A stretch of DNA of 64,000 bases from Erysipelotrichaceae bacterium. GTDB taxonomy: Bacteria; Bacillota_I; Bacilli_A; Erysipelotrichales; Erysipelotrichaceae. Position 1 is the first letter of the stretch; every line of letters starts with the position of its first letter. The stretch is from the NCBI GenBank assembly GCA_022799495.1, contig JAAWON010000002.1, forward strand, positions 1 to 64,000, in the 5' to 3' direction. The position numbers and the translations under genes were made by a program. A model generated the notes under the pieces. It saw only the letters and a list, made by a program, of their open reading frames with translations. It was not told where the DNA came from and made no database searches. Positions 8,984 through 15,816 of the stretch are shown here, one piece after another.

Positions 8984-9784
8984 ATGAAACAAAGAAAATT
9001 ATTGGTGTGTGATGTGGATGGAACGCTCTTTGACCTCCATACGCATACAATTCCTGCATCCGCAATTACCGCCATCCGACAGGCAAGAATAAACGGTTAT
9101 CGTTTTGTGATTGCCAGTGGGCGGGTACATTATGGCTTAGGCAAAGCATTGAATGCGTTAAAACCCGATGATACGATTGCGGTCAATGGCGCTGTCCTAG
9201 TGAACCAACAAGGTCAACTGCTTGCCCACCATGATCTTTGTCTTGCGGATATTGAGGAATTGTGCACCTTTGCCCGTCATCATCAAGCCGGCCTCCTGTT
9301 AAAAGGGTTAGAACATATGTATATCTATCAGTATGAGGATAAAATAGATTGGATCAAAGCGCAACGAGCCAGTGATATCGGTGATGCGCCCTTTTGTGCT
9401 TGTTCCACGCAAGACATCCATTTACATGCCCCGATTCAAAGTGCCAGCATTCATGCAGATCCCAATGCGATCGCTGCCACATTCGCACATCATCCTACCA
9501 TGGCTTTCCTGCCATATAGTGAAAATGGTTTTGATGTTGTGCCAAAAGGAATCCATAAAGGCATTGCACTACAAGAATTGATGCGCCATTATGCCATTGA
9601 TCCGGCAGATGTTGTCTGTATTGGCGATAACTACAATGACTTAGAAATGATGAAACAAGCCGGTTATGCCATCGCCATGGGCAATGCGGTGGATACGATC
9701 AAAGCACATGCGGATTTTATTACCACGCCAAGTCATCAAGATGGAATTTATCATGCATTGGCACATTTGGGATGTCTGTCATAA
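8984..9784 (+). CDS. Cof-type HAD-IIB phosphatase
   Basis: A cytoplasmic haloacid-dehalogenase-fold phosphatase, probably acting on sugar phosphates or similar metabolites. Motif I is VCDVDGTLFD at residues 8-17, motif II is the VIASGR segment near residue 40, and motifs III/IV are the late Lys region and CIGDNYNDLEMM with AIAMGNA following. The cap domain between residues about 80 and 190 is of the IIB (Cof) type. The 266-residue length is normal. The substrate cannot be read from the sequence. A related HAD-IIB gene lies at 56.9-57.8 kb. The 66 bases between this gene and the MFS promoter hold no clear terminator. Confidence 0.85.
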   Translation: MKQRKLLVCDVDGTLFDLHTHTIPASAITAIRQARINGYRFVIASGRVHYGLGKALNALKPDDTIAVNGAVLVNQQGQLLAHHDLCLADIEELCTFARHHQAGLLLKGLEHMYIYQYEDKIDWIKAQRASDIGDAPFCACSTQDIHLHAPIQSASIHADPNAIAATFAHHPTMAFLPYSENGFDVVPKGIHKGIALQELMRHYAIDPADVVCIGDNYNDLEMMKQAGYAIAMGNAVDTIKAHADFITTPSHQDGIYHALAHLGCLS

Positions 9785-9823
9785 GAATATCTTATTTAAA
9801 AATGTTAATTTTATTATTTTACC

Positions 9824-9855
9824 CTTGACTTAAAGCAAACTCCAAGTAGTATGAT
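9824..9855 (+). promoter_or_regulatory. MerR-type promoter with 19-bp spacer and CTTG...CAAG dyad
   Basis: TTGACT (9825-9830) and TATGAT (9850-9855) are separated by 19 bp, too far for ordinary recognition but characteristic of promoters that a MerR-family activator untwists. The spacer lies in a dyad opening CTTGACT and closing CCAAG (9824-9846). It lies 55 bases upstream of the MFS transporter start. No MerR-family gene is in the window, so the regulator would be encoded elsewhere. Confidence 0.65.
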
Positions 9856-9910
9856 TATGCGCAAAGGGTTCTGTATTCCCTTTTCTAATAGAAACAACAG
9901 GAGGAACTTT

Positions 9911-11113
9911 ATGAAAAAACAATCCATTGGCAGAATGTTGGCTGCCACCTTCTTACTCGGCATCTTTATGAACATTCATCATCCCAATACACCAAGTCTG
10001 TTTACCGACTTACAACTGCCTTCTCGCATCTTTGGGACTTCCTTTGCGGCAATGTGTCTGTTTAGTTTTCTGACTTCTCCTTTTTGGGGTGAGATGAGCG
10101 ACGCAAAAGGACGCATCAAGGTCTTTATGATCTCCTGTGTCGGATATGGCATTGCTCAACTGACGCTTGGATATTCCACCACGGAGTTGACTGTATTACT
10201 TTCTCGCTCACTGGCAGGAGTATTCGCCTCAGGTACTGCGATTGCCTCTTTGGCTTATGTGGCAGATCTTTATAGTGATGAACAGCGGGGGAAAGGCATG
10301 AGTATTTATATTGCCGTTCAATCTGTCTCACTGGCCTGCGGTTATTTATTAGGCGGTTTACTTGGTACGATCTCCTTTCATTTCGCCTTTCTTGTCCAAG
10401 GCATTGGCATGATTGTTTTAGGAATCCTGACCTATGGATTCTTAGCGGAGAGTTTGACGATTCAAAACAGTTTGGAATTAAAAGCACTGCTTAAAACCAT
10501 CAATCCGCTTTCCTCTTTCATCAATGCCCGTTTTCTGTTTACCCGTATGCTGATGCCTTTTTTGATTGCCATTGTACTGAGTAGTTTCGCTTCCACCTGT
10601 TATGACAATGCTTTCAATTATTACTTAAAGGATCAGATGGATTTTATCCCTGCTTATAATGGAATTTTAAAAGCAATTGTGGGACTGATCGGTTTGGCAG
10701 CCAATTTCACTTTAAATATGTGGATCGTGGCCAAGACGAATGCGCGTCATTCTTTGGCAGTCACCTTATTATTATGTGGCGTAAGTGCCGGCGTCGGGGT
10801 ATTCTTCCGCGATTATATCGCATTGTTTTTGATTTTTAATCTCGTGTTTTTTACAGCCAATGCAGTGTATCAGCCGATTGTTCAAACCCTGTCAGTAGAA
10901 CGACGCAGCATTCAAGAAATCGGAATCATCACCGGTCTTGTCAATGCGTTGAAAAGCTTAGGGAATGTCATTGGTTCCCTGTTAAGTGGAATGGTTTACG
11001 ATATCAGCGCAGTGATGCCTTTTCTTCTAGCAGGTGTATTCTTTCTATTTGCCTCACTGTTTTCTTTCTCCTATTATCGCAAAGGAAACAAGGCGAATCC
11101 GCAAAACGGATAA
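9911..11113 (+). CDS. Major facilitator superfamily (MFS) transporter
   Basis: A 12-helix proton-coupled transporter of the drug-efflux type (about 400 residues). The start at MKKQSIGRM is chosen because AGGAGG lies 6-7 nt upstream, whereas the longer ORF would begin inside the -10 box of the promoter. The helix 2-3 loop carries FWGEMSDAKGRIKVF, the MFS signature G-x-x-x-D-x-x-G-R; helices 4-6 are rich in glycine and alanine, and a long cytoplasmic loop after helix 6 (TIQNSLELKALLK) divides the two halves. The substrate is unknown; a drug or metabolite exporter is the usual reading. Control by a MerR-type activator is suggested by the promoter. Confidence 0.85.
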   Translation: MKKQSIGRMLAATFLLGIFMNIHHPNTPSLFTDLQLPSRIFGTSFAAMCLFSFLTSPFWGEMSDAKGRIKVFMISCVGYGIAQLTLGYSTTELTVLLSRSLAGVFASGTAIASLAYVADLYSDEQRGKGMSIYIAVQSVSLACGYLLGGLLGTISFHFAFLVQGIGMIVLGILTYGFLAESLTIQNSLELKALLKTINPLSSFINARFLFTRMLMPFLIAIVLSSFASTCYDNAFNYYLKDQMDFIPAYNGILKAIVGLIGLAANFTLNMWIVAKTNARHSLAVTLLLCGVSAGVGVFFRDYIALFLIFNLVFFTANAVYQPIVQTLSVERRSIQEIGIITGLVNALKSLGNVIGSLLSGMVYDISAVMPFLLAGVFFLFASLFSFSYYRKGNKANPQNG

Positions 11114-11134
11114 GACAATTCATCGTCATATTGA

Positions 11135-11177
11135 ATGCTCATCATCTGATATTATATCGAATGATGGGCATATTTTT
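11135..11177 (+). terminator. Intrinsic terminator after the MFS gene
   Basis: ATGCTCATCAT pairs with ATGATGGGCAT (one wobble), with a 15-nt loop, followed by ATTTTT. Confidence 0.75.
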
Positions 11178-11245
11178 CGTGAATTGACGAATCCATTTGG
11201 GTATGGCATAATAGGACATAACAGTAAGCAAAGGAGGATAATTCA

Positions 11246-12514
11246 ATGAAAACAGGATTTGCGGCCTTATCCATTGTCCCTAAGCAGGATACCATATTGG
11301 CCGGCTATGCCCCCTATCGCAAGATGAGCGGGGTACATGATGAAATTTATGTACGGGCACTGATTTTGGATGCGCCACAGCGAATCGTATTGATTCAATT
11401 TGATCTGCTTGTAATAGAGGCAGTATTAAAAAAAGCAATTGCACAGCGTTTGGATGCCCATGGATATGATGAAGCGCATCTGCTTGTATCTGCGACACAT
11501 ACCCATTCCTCCATCGGTCATATCATGGATTCAAATCGAGAACCACTGGTAGAGCGATCTTGTGGTTTATTATCCATGGAGGTCATTGAGTGCTTAGCAA
11601 AGCAAGCGGAACAAGCCGTGCTTGCGGCAGAGCAACAGTTATGTGAAACCAGCATTCGTATGAAAGAAAGCGTATATCAAGGACTAGGCAGTAATCGTAC
11701 CGATGCACATCTGCCCGGTGATCAACAATTAGCCATCATTGAGTTGGTCCAAGACAATGGCACGAAACTATTGGTTTATAATCTCAGTTGTCATTCTACG
11801 GTAATGGATCAAAACAATACGCTCATAAGCGCTGATTTTTCCGGTGCCGTCCATGAATGTATGAAACAAGATTATGCGATGGTAATGTTTTTGAATGGTT
11901 CATGTGGAGATATGAGTACGCGTTTTAACCGCAAGGAAAGTTCTTTTGCGGAATGTAAGCGGTTGGCAGAGGGTGTGGCAAAGGCGATTCAAACAGAGTT
12001 ATCCACAGGGGATGGGGAAACCCTAAATGATGCGAGTATGCGTAATTTCAGTGTGACGCTGCCGGTGCGCAAGCCCTTATCAGCGGAAAAGGCGAAACAG
12101 AATTTGGATCATGCCCAACAGGAGTTAGACGCCAAAATCGCAGCGCAGGCACCTCAAGGTGAAATTCGCTTGGCAAAGGAAAAGCATACCGGTGCGTATT
12201 TCCAATATCTTGAGGCTACTCAACCCAATATGGCCGCTAATATCGGTGATACGATTAGTGTTCCCTGTTCGCTGCTTACCTTACAGGGTAAACAAATTCT
12301 TTTCATTCCATTAGAGTTATATTCCAAACTTTCCCTGCAAATCAAGGAAGCGAAACCGATTTGGATTGTCGGTTATACGAATCATCATCTCGGCTATATG
12401 CCCGATCAAGCGGCATATGAAAAGCATGATTATGAGTCCGCTTTGACCATCTTCGCTAAAGGAGCCGGAGAACAATTTGTGCAGGAAGTAAAGAAAGAAT
12501 TGAGCGCAGAATAA
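11246..12514 (+). CDS. Neutral/alkaline ceramidase N-terminal-domain-like hydrolase
   Basis: A 422-residue protein of the neutral/alkaline non-lysosomal ceramidase fold, zinc-dependent amidases that in other organisms cleave N-acyl bonds. The N-terminal AGYAPYRKMSGVHDEIYVRALIL and the zinc-site signature SATHTHSS (about residue 88) are clear, as are LSCHSTVM and NGSCGDMSTRF in the middle. There is no signal peptide, so it should act in the cytoplasm, and the immunoglobulin-like C-terminal domain of true secreted ceramidases is not evident, though YTNHHLGYMPD near residue 380 belongs to the catalytic domain. The substrate is unknown; ceramide is not implied. It is flanked by terminators on both sides and so is monocistronic. 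Confidence 0.75.
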   Translation: MKTGFAALSIVPKQDTILAGYAPYRKMSGVHDEIYVRALILDAPQRIVLIQFDLLVIEAVLKKAIAQRLDAHGYDEAHLLVSATHTHSSIGHIMDSNREPLVERSCGLLSMEVIECLAKQAEQAVLAAEQQLCETSIRMKESVYQGLGSNRTDAHLPGDQQLAIIELVQDNGTKLLVYNLSCHSTVMDQNNTLISADFSGAVHECMKQDYAMVMFLNGSCGDMSTRFNRKESSFAECKRLAEGVAKAIQTELSTGDGETLNDASMRNFSVTLPVRKPLSAEKAKQNLDHAQQELDAKIAAQAPQGEIRLAKEKHTGAYFQYLEATQPNMAANIGDTISVPCSLLTLQGKQILFIPLELYSKLSLQIKEAKPIWIVGYTNHHLGYMPDQAAYEKHDYESALTIFAKGAGEQFVQEVKKELSAE

Positions 12515-12527
12515 TTATATTATTATG

Positions 12528-12556
12528 AACCAAGGCAAGTCGCCTTGGTTTATTAT
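12528..12556 (+). terminator. Intrinsic terminator after the ceramidase-like gene
   Basis: A perfect 9-bp stem AACCAAGGC / GCCTTGGTT with a 5-nt loop, followed by TATTATTTCTTTC. Confidence 0.8.
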
Positions 12557-12653
12557 TTCTTTCTAATAAGCCAAAGAAATGGAACCCCTATTTTTGAGAA
12601 TCATTCCTTTTGCATGGATGATATCCTGACTGTTAAGCACCATGATTTTATGA

Positions 12654-12659
12654 TATAAT
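12654..12659 (+). promoter_or_regulatory. Extended -10 for the tgt-family gene
   Basis: TGATATAAT forms an extended -10 about 40 bases before the start codon. No preQ1 riboswitch was recognised in the leader. Confidence 0.5.
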
Positions 12660-12700
12660 ATCGCAGAAACAAGAAAACAACGAGTAAAAGGAACGATACT

Positions 12701-13912
12701 ATGCAAGCATATCAAAACAATAACCGTTTTTATTTTGAGATCATCAAGCGTATACCGGGTAAATTAGGGCGTGCCGGTATCATCCACACACCACATGGGG
12801 ATATAAAAACTCCTGCTTTTATCGCAGTCGGCACAAAGGGTGAGGTGCGCTTTGTCGCTATGGAGGATTTATTATCCGTGGATGCACAGGCAATGCTCAG
12901 CAATGGCTTTCATCTGCGCAATGCTTCCTATGATATTGCCGCTGCGGGTGGATTGGCACAATGGTCCAAATGGAATGGCCCCACTATTACCGATTCCGGT
13001 GGTTTTCAAATCATGTCACTTGGTTCGGGAATGGGCAAGGTCGTCAGTATGGAGCGAGAAAAGGAAGTCATCAATACGGATCCAAAAGATCGCTTAGCGC
13101 ACGTAAGTGAGGATGGTGTTCATTTCATCGATCCCTTTACAAATGAACCGGATTTCATCGGTCCGGAAGAAAGTATGCAGATACAATGTCGGATCGGTGC
13201 TGATATTCACATGGCATATGATGAACTCACCTCATTGGCTGACAGCTATGAGTATAATGTGGAAGCACTGAAACGCACCGAACGTTGGGCACAGCGCAGT
13301 ATTGATGAGCATAAGAAGCATTGTGATTCACTTGGTTATCATCAATCGCTATACGGTGTATTGCAGGGTGGACGCTGGGAAGATTTACGCCGATCCACCG
13401 CAAAAAAGTTTGCACAGATGGAATTTGACGGTTATGGGCTAGGCGGAGCGTTTTTAAAAGAGAGTTTGGGTGATATTCTGCGTTGGTGCAATGAAGAATT
13501 ACCCGAACATAAACCAAGGCATTTGTTAGGTCTTTCGCATCCCGATGATATTTTAATCGGCACTGAGATGGGAGCGGATACCTTTGACTGCGTTGCCCCG
13601 ACACGGGAAGCACGGCATGGAAAAATTTACACGCATGTGGGCAACTATAATCTCAACAAGTTTGCCGGAAGCAGTGAACCGCTAGAAACAGGCTGTGACT
13701 GTCCAACCTGTCGTAGTGGTTATACCCGTGACCAACTACGTTCCATGATGAAATCAGAGCACAATGAGGAGCGCATGCAATATTTTCGCCTTGCCTCACT
13801 TCATAATCTACATTTCATCATCCATTTGACCATACAAGCACGTGAGGCCATTCTCAATGACACGTTCCCTGAATTTAAACAACAGTTCCTTGCGGCTTAC
13901 TACCATCGTTAA
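12701..13912 (+). CDS. tgt: Queuine/archaeosine tRNA-ribosyltransferase (Tgt) family protein, variant pocket
   Basis: A base-exchange enzyme of the Tgt family, which replaces guanine-34 of GUN-anticodon tRNAs with preQ1 or queuine. Visible are the general acid in TDSGGFQIMSL (D98), the nucleophile context GADTFDCVAPTREARHG (about 293-307) and the zinc site C332-x-C334-xx-C337 with H368 in ASLHNLHF. The substrate pocket is unusual: the canonical FDECTPYP reads YDELTSLA here (Cys to Leu) and the GGLxVGE loop reads GGAFLKES. At 403 residues it is slightly longer than usual. The gene is solitary, with no queA or queuosine-synthesis genes nearby. Catalytic residues look intact, but base specificity (preQ1, queuine, other) is open. 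Confidence 0.85.
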   Translation: MQAYQNNNRFYFEIIKRIPGKLGRAGIIHTPHGDIKTPAFIAVGTKGEVRFVAMEDLLSVDAQAMLSNGFHLRNASYDIAAAGGLAQWSKWNGPTITDSGGFQIMSLGSGMGKVVSMEREKEVINTDPKDRLAHVSEDGVHFIDPFTNEPDFIGPEESMQIQCRIGADIHMAYDELTSLADSYEYNVEALKRTERWAQRSIDEHKKHCDSLGYHQSLYGVLQGGRWEDLRRSTAKKFAQMEFDGYGLGGAFLKESLGDILRWCNEELPEHKPRHLLGLSHPDDILIGTEMGADTFDCVAPTREARHGKIYTHVGNYNLNKFAGSSEPLETGCDCPTCRSGYTRDQLRSMMKSEHNEERMQYFRLASLHNLHFIIHLTIQAREAILNDTFPEFKQQFLAAYYHR

Positions 13913-14052
13913 GTATCCATTCCCTTTCCAATGCGAAAGAGCGAAAGAGCGATGTCGTTGTGATCTCCACCATTTCCATCTTTCTTACTGTTTGTGAAAC
14001 GTGTTTTCATACTTCAATTCGTAAAGTAAAAAAGTAACCAACTTTCACAAAT

Positions 14053-14085
14053 AAAACTACTCTGATTTAATTTTGAGTAGTTTTT
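14053..14085. terminator. Bidirectional terminator between tgt and the MazF-like gene
   Basis: AAAACTACTC pairs with GAGTAGTTTT around a 12-nt loop, with T-runs on both strands; it can end the minus-strand toxin-like transcript and the plus-strand tgt transcript. Confidence 0.75.
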
Positions 14086-14090
14086 ACTAA

Positions 14091-14471
14091 TTAAGAATTT
14101 CTCATACTAAACGATTTAACTGCTGCTGAACAAATATTATCTATATAATTATTATATTCTTTAAATAATAAATCAATACTATTTCGCGATAAAAAAATCG
14201 CTTTACCCGATGCATCTTTTAATGTATTTAATATTCTTGATGTAGATATCATCTTGGTGTGTTTTAATAATACTATGCCATTTGGATTCTCAGGTAACGA
14301 AATTGTATAAGGAGCATTTAATTTTGAAGCGTTTGAAGTCATAAGAAAACAAAGCGCTAGTGCTTTATCATTAGGAATTTTAAAAGCATAGCAATAATGA
14401 TTCCCTTTAAGTTCAGGAGAGATCGCATGTTTTAAATCAATTAAGTAAGCACACCCATTTTTAATTTTCAT
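14091..14471 (-). CDS. Putative MazF/PemK-like small RNase-toxin-fold protein
   Basis: A 126-residue protein not recognised with certainty. Its layout resembles the SH3-like barrel of MazF/PemK and type III (ToxN-like) toxins: a first strand GCAYLIDLKHA, a PELKGNHYCYAFKI segment in the place of the conserved K-x-RP-x-L-V-V stretch, a LCFLMTSN strand matching the PLTS strand, then LPENPNGIVLLKHTKMISTSRIL matching the GxVxxxQxRTIDxxR stretch, and a helical tail. SD AAGGGG stands 8 nt before the ATG. No antitoxin-sized protein gene is adjacent; instead a promoter, a structured RNA and a terminator stand immediately upstream. The surrounding DNA is distinctly AT-rich, which suggests recent acquisition. 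Toxin activity is inference. Confidence 0.45.
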   Translation of the reverse strand: MKIKNGCAYLIDLKHAISPELKGNHYCYAFKIPNDKALALCFLMTSNASKLNAPYTISLPENPNGIVLLKHTKMISTSRILNTLKDASGKAIFLSRNSIDLLFKEYNNYIDNICSAAVKSFSMRNS

Positions 14472-14483
14472 ACTTTGTTCCCC

Positions 14484-14512
14484 TTATAAAAAATAGGAAA
14501 CATAAAGTTTCC
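14484..14512 (-). terminator. Intrinsic terminator between the RNA and the MazF-like gene
   Basis: On the minus strand GGAAAC-TTTAT-GTTTCC is followed by TATTTTTTAT and then directly by the SD of the toxin-like gene; only read-through transcripts would carry the gene. Confidence 0.75.
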
Positions 14513-14680
14513 CGCTTTCCTGACTTGAATAAGTCAGTTGTGGTAGAGCGTATCATACCAATCCTTCATCATAATGATGAACTGCGTCACCTCGTAGGTA
14601 ACACTTTTTAAATCAATCTCTTTCTCACGATATTTTTACATAATTCGCAACATCTATTGTGAATATATTTCTATTTCCAC
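14484..14680 (-). ncRNA. Putative multi-hairpin small RNA upstream of the MazF-like gene
   Basis: A predicted transcript of about 195 nt running from the strong promoter to the terminator just before the toxin-like gene. Hairpins in order on the minus strand: GTTACC/GGTGAC with loop TACGA (14586-14602; one pair is G-U on this strand but A-C on the other, supporting this direction), TTCATCA/TGATGAA (14565-14581), CTGACTT/AAGTCAG (14520-14537) and the terminator stem. No open reading frame with an SD was found in it and no tandem repeats are obvious. I cannot assign it to a named RNA family. It might be an RNA antitoxin or a leader that controls the downstream gene. Confidence 0.5.
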
Positions 14681-14686
14681 ATCAAT

Positions 14687-14714
14687 ATTATATCAAGTTT
14701 TAATAGTTTGTCAA
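14687..14714 (-). promoter_or_regulatory. Consensus sigma-A promoter for the RNA/toxin cassette
   Basis: On the minus strand TTGACA (14709-14714) and TATAAT (14687-14692) are both perfect and 16 bp apart. Start of transcription is expected near 14680, over 200 bases before the toxin-like ATG. Confidence 0.8.
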
Positions 14715-14820
14715 ATTCTATAACCACCTAATCAAGACCTTGATAATAACACTTTTCGCTTATATAATATGCTCAAAATTACAAAAACTATTGAAAAAAA
14801 ACACAAATTAAGAATTCAGC

Positions 14821-14928
14821 TTAATAATTATTTAAATTACTGGCAAATAGTAGTATATGATTTTGTATTAAATTATTTTCATTTTGAATTCCAACAGTGG
14901 TTTTGATATGTTTTGATTTATTGTTCAT
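14821..14928 (-). CDS. Possible 35-residue peptide
   Basis: A short frame starting MNNKSKHIKTTVG, preceded by AAAGGAG 8 nt before the ATG, which is as good a ribosome site as any in the window. The product is rich in Asn, has no signal or membrane segment and resembles nothing I know. It lies on the same strand as, and about 350 bases upstream of, the MazF-like gene but ahead of that cassette's promoter. It may be a genuine peptide or the remnant of a longer gene. Confidence 0.3.
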   Translation of the reverse strand: MNNKSKHIKTTVGIQNENNLIQNHILLFASNLNNY

Positions 14929-15037
14929 GATTTTGTCTCCTTTCTAATGGGTGGAGTTACAAATTGAAGGATTTCATATAGATAGGCTACAAAAAATATG
15001 CATTTCGTGTTATGATAATGCACAAGGAGGAATGAAC

Positions 15038-15295
15038 ATGAATCGTATTTTCCATATCGTTGATGAGATATCCAAGGATGTCAATGCATATAAGGTGATG
15101 ACGACAAAAATCAACTTCCACTGTGAAAGTGATGAGGATGCCAAAAAGATTCAAAAGAATATTACCAAGGTAATGGCCAAGCATTTAGAGGAAGTTTCAT
15201 TGGCTAAGATCACTTATGAATATCAGGCCGGTGAACGCCTTGTCGAAGTTGTTATTGACGAACACATCAAACAAAGTGAGGATATGAAGTTTTAA
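15038..15295 (+). CDS. Conserved-looking 85-aa protein of unknown function
   Basis: Not recognised. The start MNRIFHIVDEI is chosen because AAGGAGG lies exactly 7 nt upstream; the longer ORF would include the ribosome site. The product is small, soluble and charged, with an alternation of helix (DAKKIQKNITKVMAKHLEEV) and strands (ITYEYQAGERLVEVVIDEH) suggestive of one alpha/beta domain. There is no signal peptide or cysteine motif. A short, strong terminator follows immediately, so it is monocistronic. It is convergent with the cold-shock gene. Good ribosome site and terminator make it a likely real gene; its role is unknown. Confidence 0.7.
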   Translation: MNRIFHIVDEISKDVNAYKVMTTKINFHCESDEDAKKIQKNITKVMAKHLEEVSLAKITYEYQAGERLVEVVIDEHIKQSEDMKF

Positions 15296-15319
15296 AAACC
15301 GTGAAATCGCGGTTTTTTA
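15294..15319 (+). terminator. Intrinsic terminator after the 85-aa gene
   Basis: AAACCGTG-AAAT-CGCGGTTT followed by TTTT, overlapping the stop codon. Confidence 0.85.
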
Positions 15320-15333
15320 TTCCGTATAGACAT

Positions 15334-15357
15334 GAAAAAAGACTGCCTAAGCAGTCC
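15334..15357 (-). terminator. Intrinsic terminator after the cold-shock gene
   Basis: On the minus strand GGACTGC-TTAG-GCAGTC is followed by TTTTTT, 15 bases after the stop codon. Confidence 0.85.
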
Positions 15358-15371
15358 TTCGTCATCATGTA

Positions 15372-15569
15372 TTACAGCTTAACGATGTTATGTGCCTGAG
15401 GCCCACGATCAGTTTCAACTTCATCAAATTCAACTTCTACATCGTTGTCGATGGTTTTGAAACCTTCCATAACCAGCTGTGAATAGTGAAAGAATACATC
15501 CTTGCCATCTTCTCTTGTGATGAAGCCGTATCCCTTCTCTTGATTGAACATTTTCACTTTGCCCTTCAT
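15372..15569 (-). CDS. csp: Cold-shock protein (CspA family)
   Basis: A single 65-residue cold-shock domain, an RNA chaperone binding single-stranded nucleic acids in the cytoplasm. RNP1 is KGYGFIT (about residues 12-18) and RNP2 is VFFHYSQL (about 25-32); both have the aromatic residues that stack on bases. Length and the closing GPQAHNIV are typical. The roughly 150 bases upstream are AT-rich and could hold the long 5' leader usual for csp genes, though I cannot define its structure. Monocistronic, ended by a hairpin terminator. Confidence 0.95.
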   Translation of the reverse strand: MKGKVKMFNQEKGYGFITREDGKDVFFHYSQLVMEGFKTIDNDVEVEFDEVETDRGPQAHNIVKL

Positions 15570-15816
15570 ACGGATACACTACCTTTCTAAGCCCACATAA
15601 GTAATCTTTTCAGTTTTAAACAAAACCTCATTTAAGCTTACCCCTCATTCAGCTTTAAGCAAGAAAACTATCTGAAGCATGGATACATTATAAACGGTTT
15701 CCACATAGAATGCAAGTCATTTATCACATTTTAAAGAAATATTTTTGCGAAATTTCGCTAAAATCATACGAATATCGACAATGGAATCCATTGATCGTGA
15801 AAAAAGGAGGCTTCAC

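Noticed and set aside
12515-12700. preQ1 riboswitch ahead of the tgt-family gene
   Set aside because: The leader after the -10 box is only about 40 nt and lacks the C-rich loop and A-rich tail of the aptamer.
14484-14680. CRISPR or tandem-repeat antitoxin array
   Set aside because: No repeat-spacer periodicity and no tandem copies could be seen; only individual hairpins.
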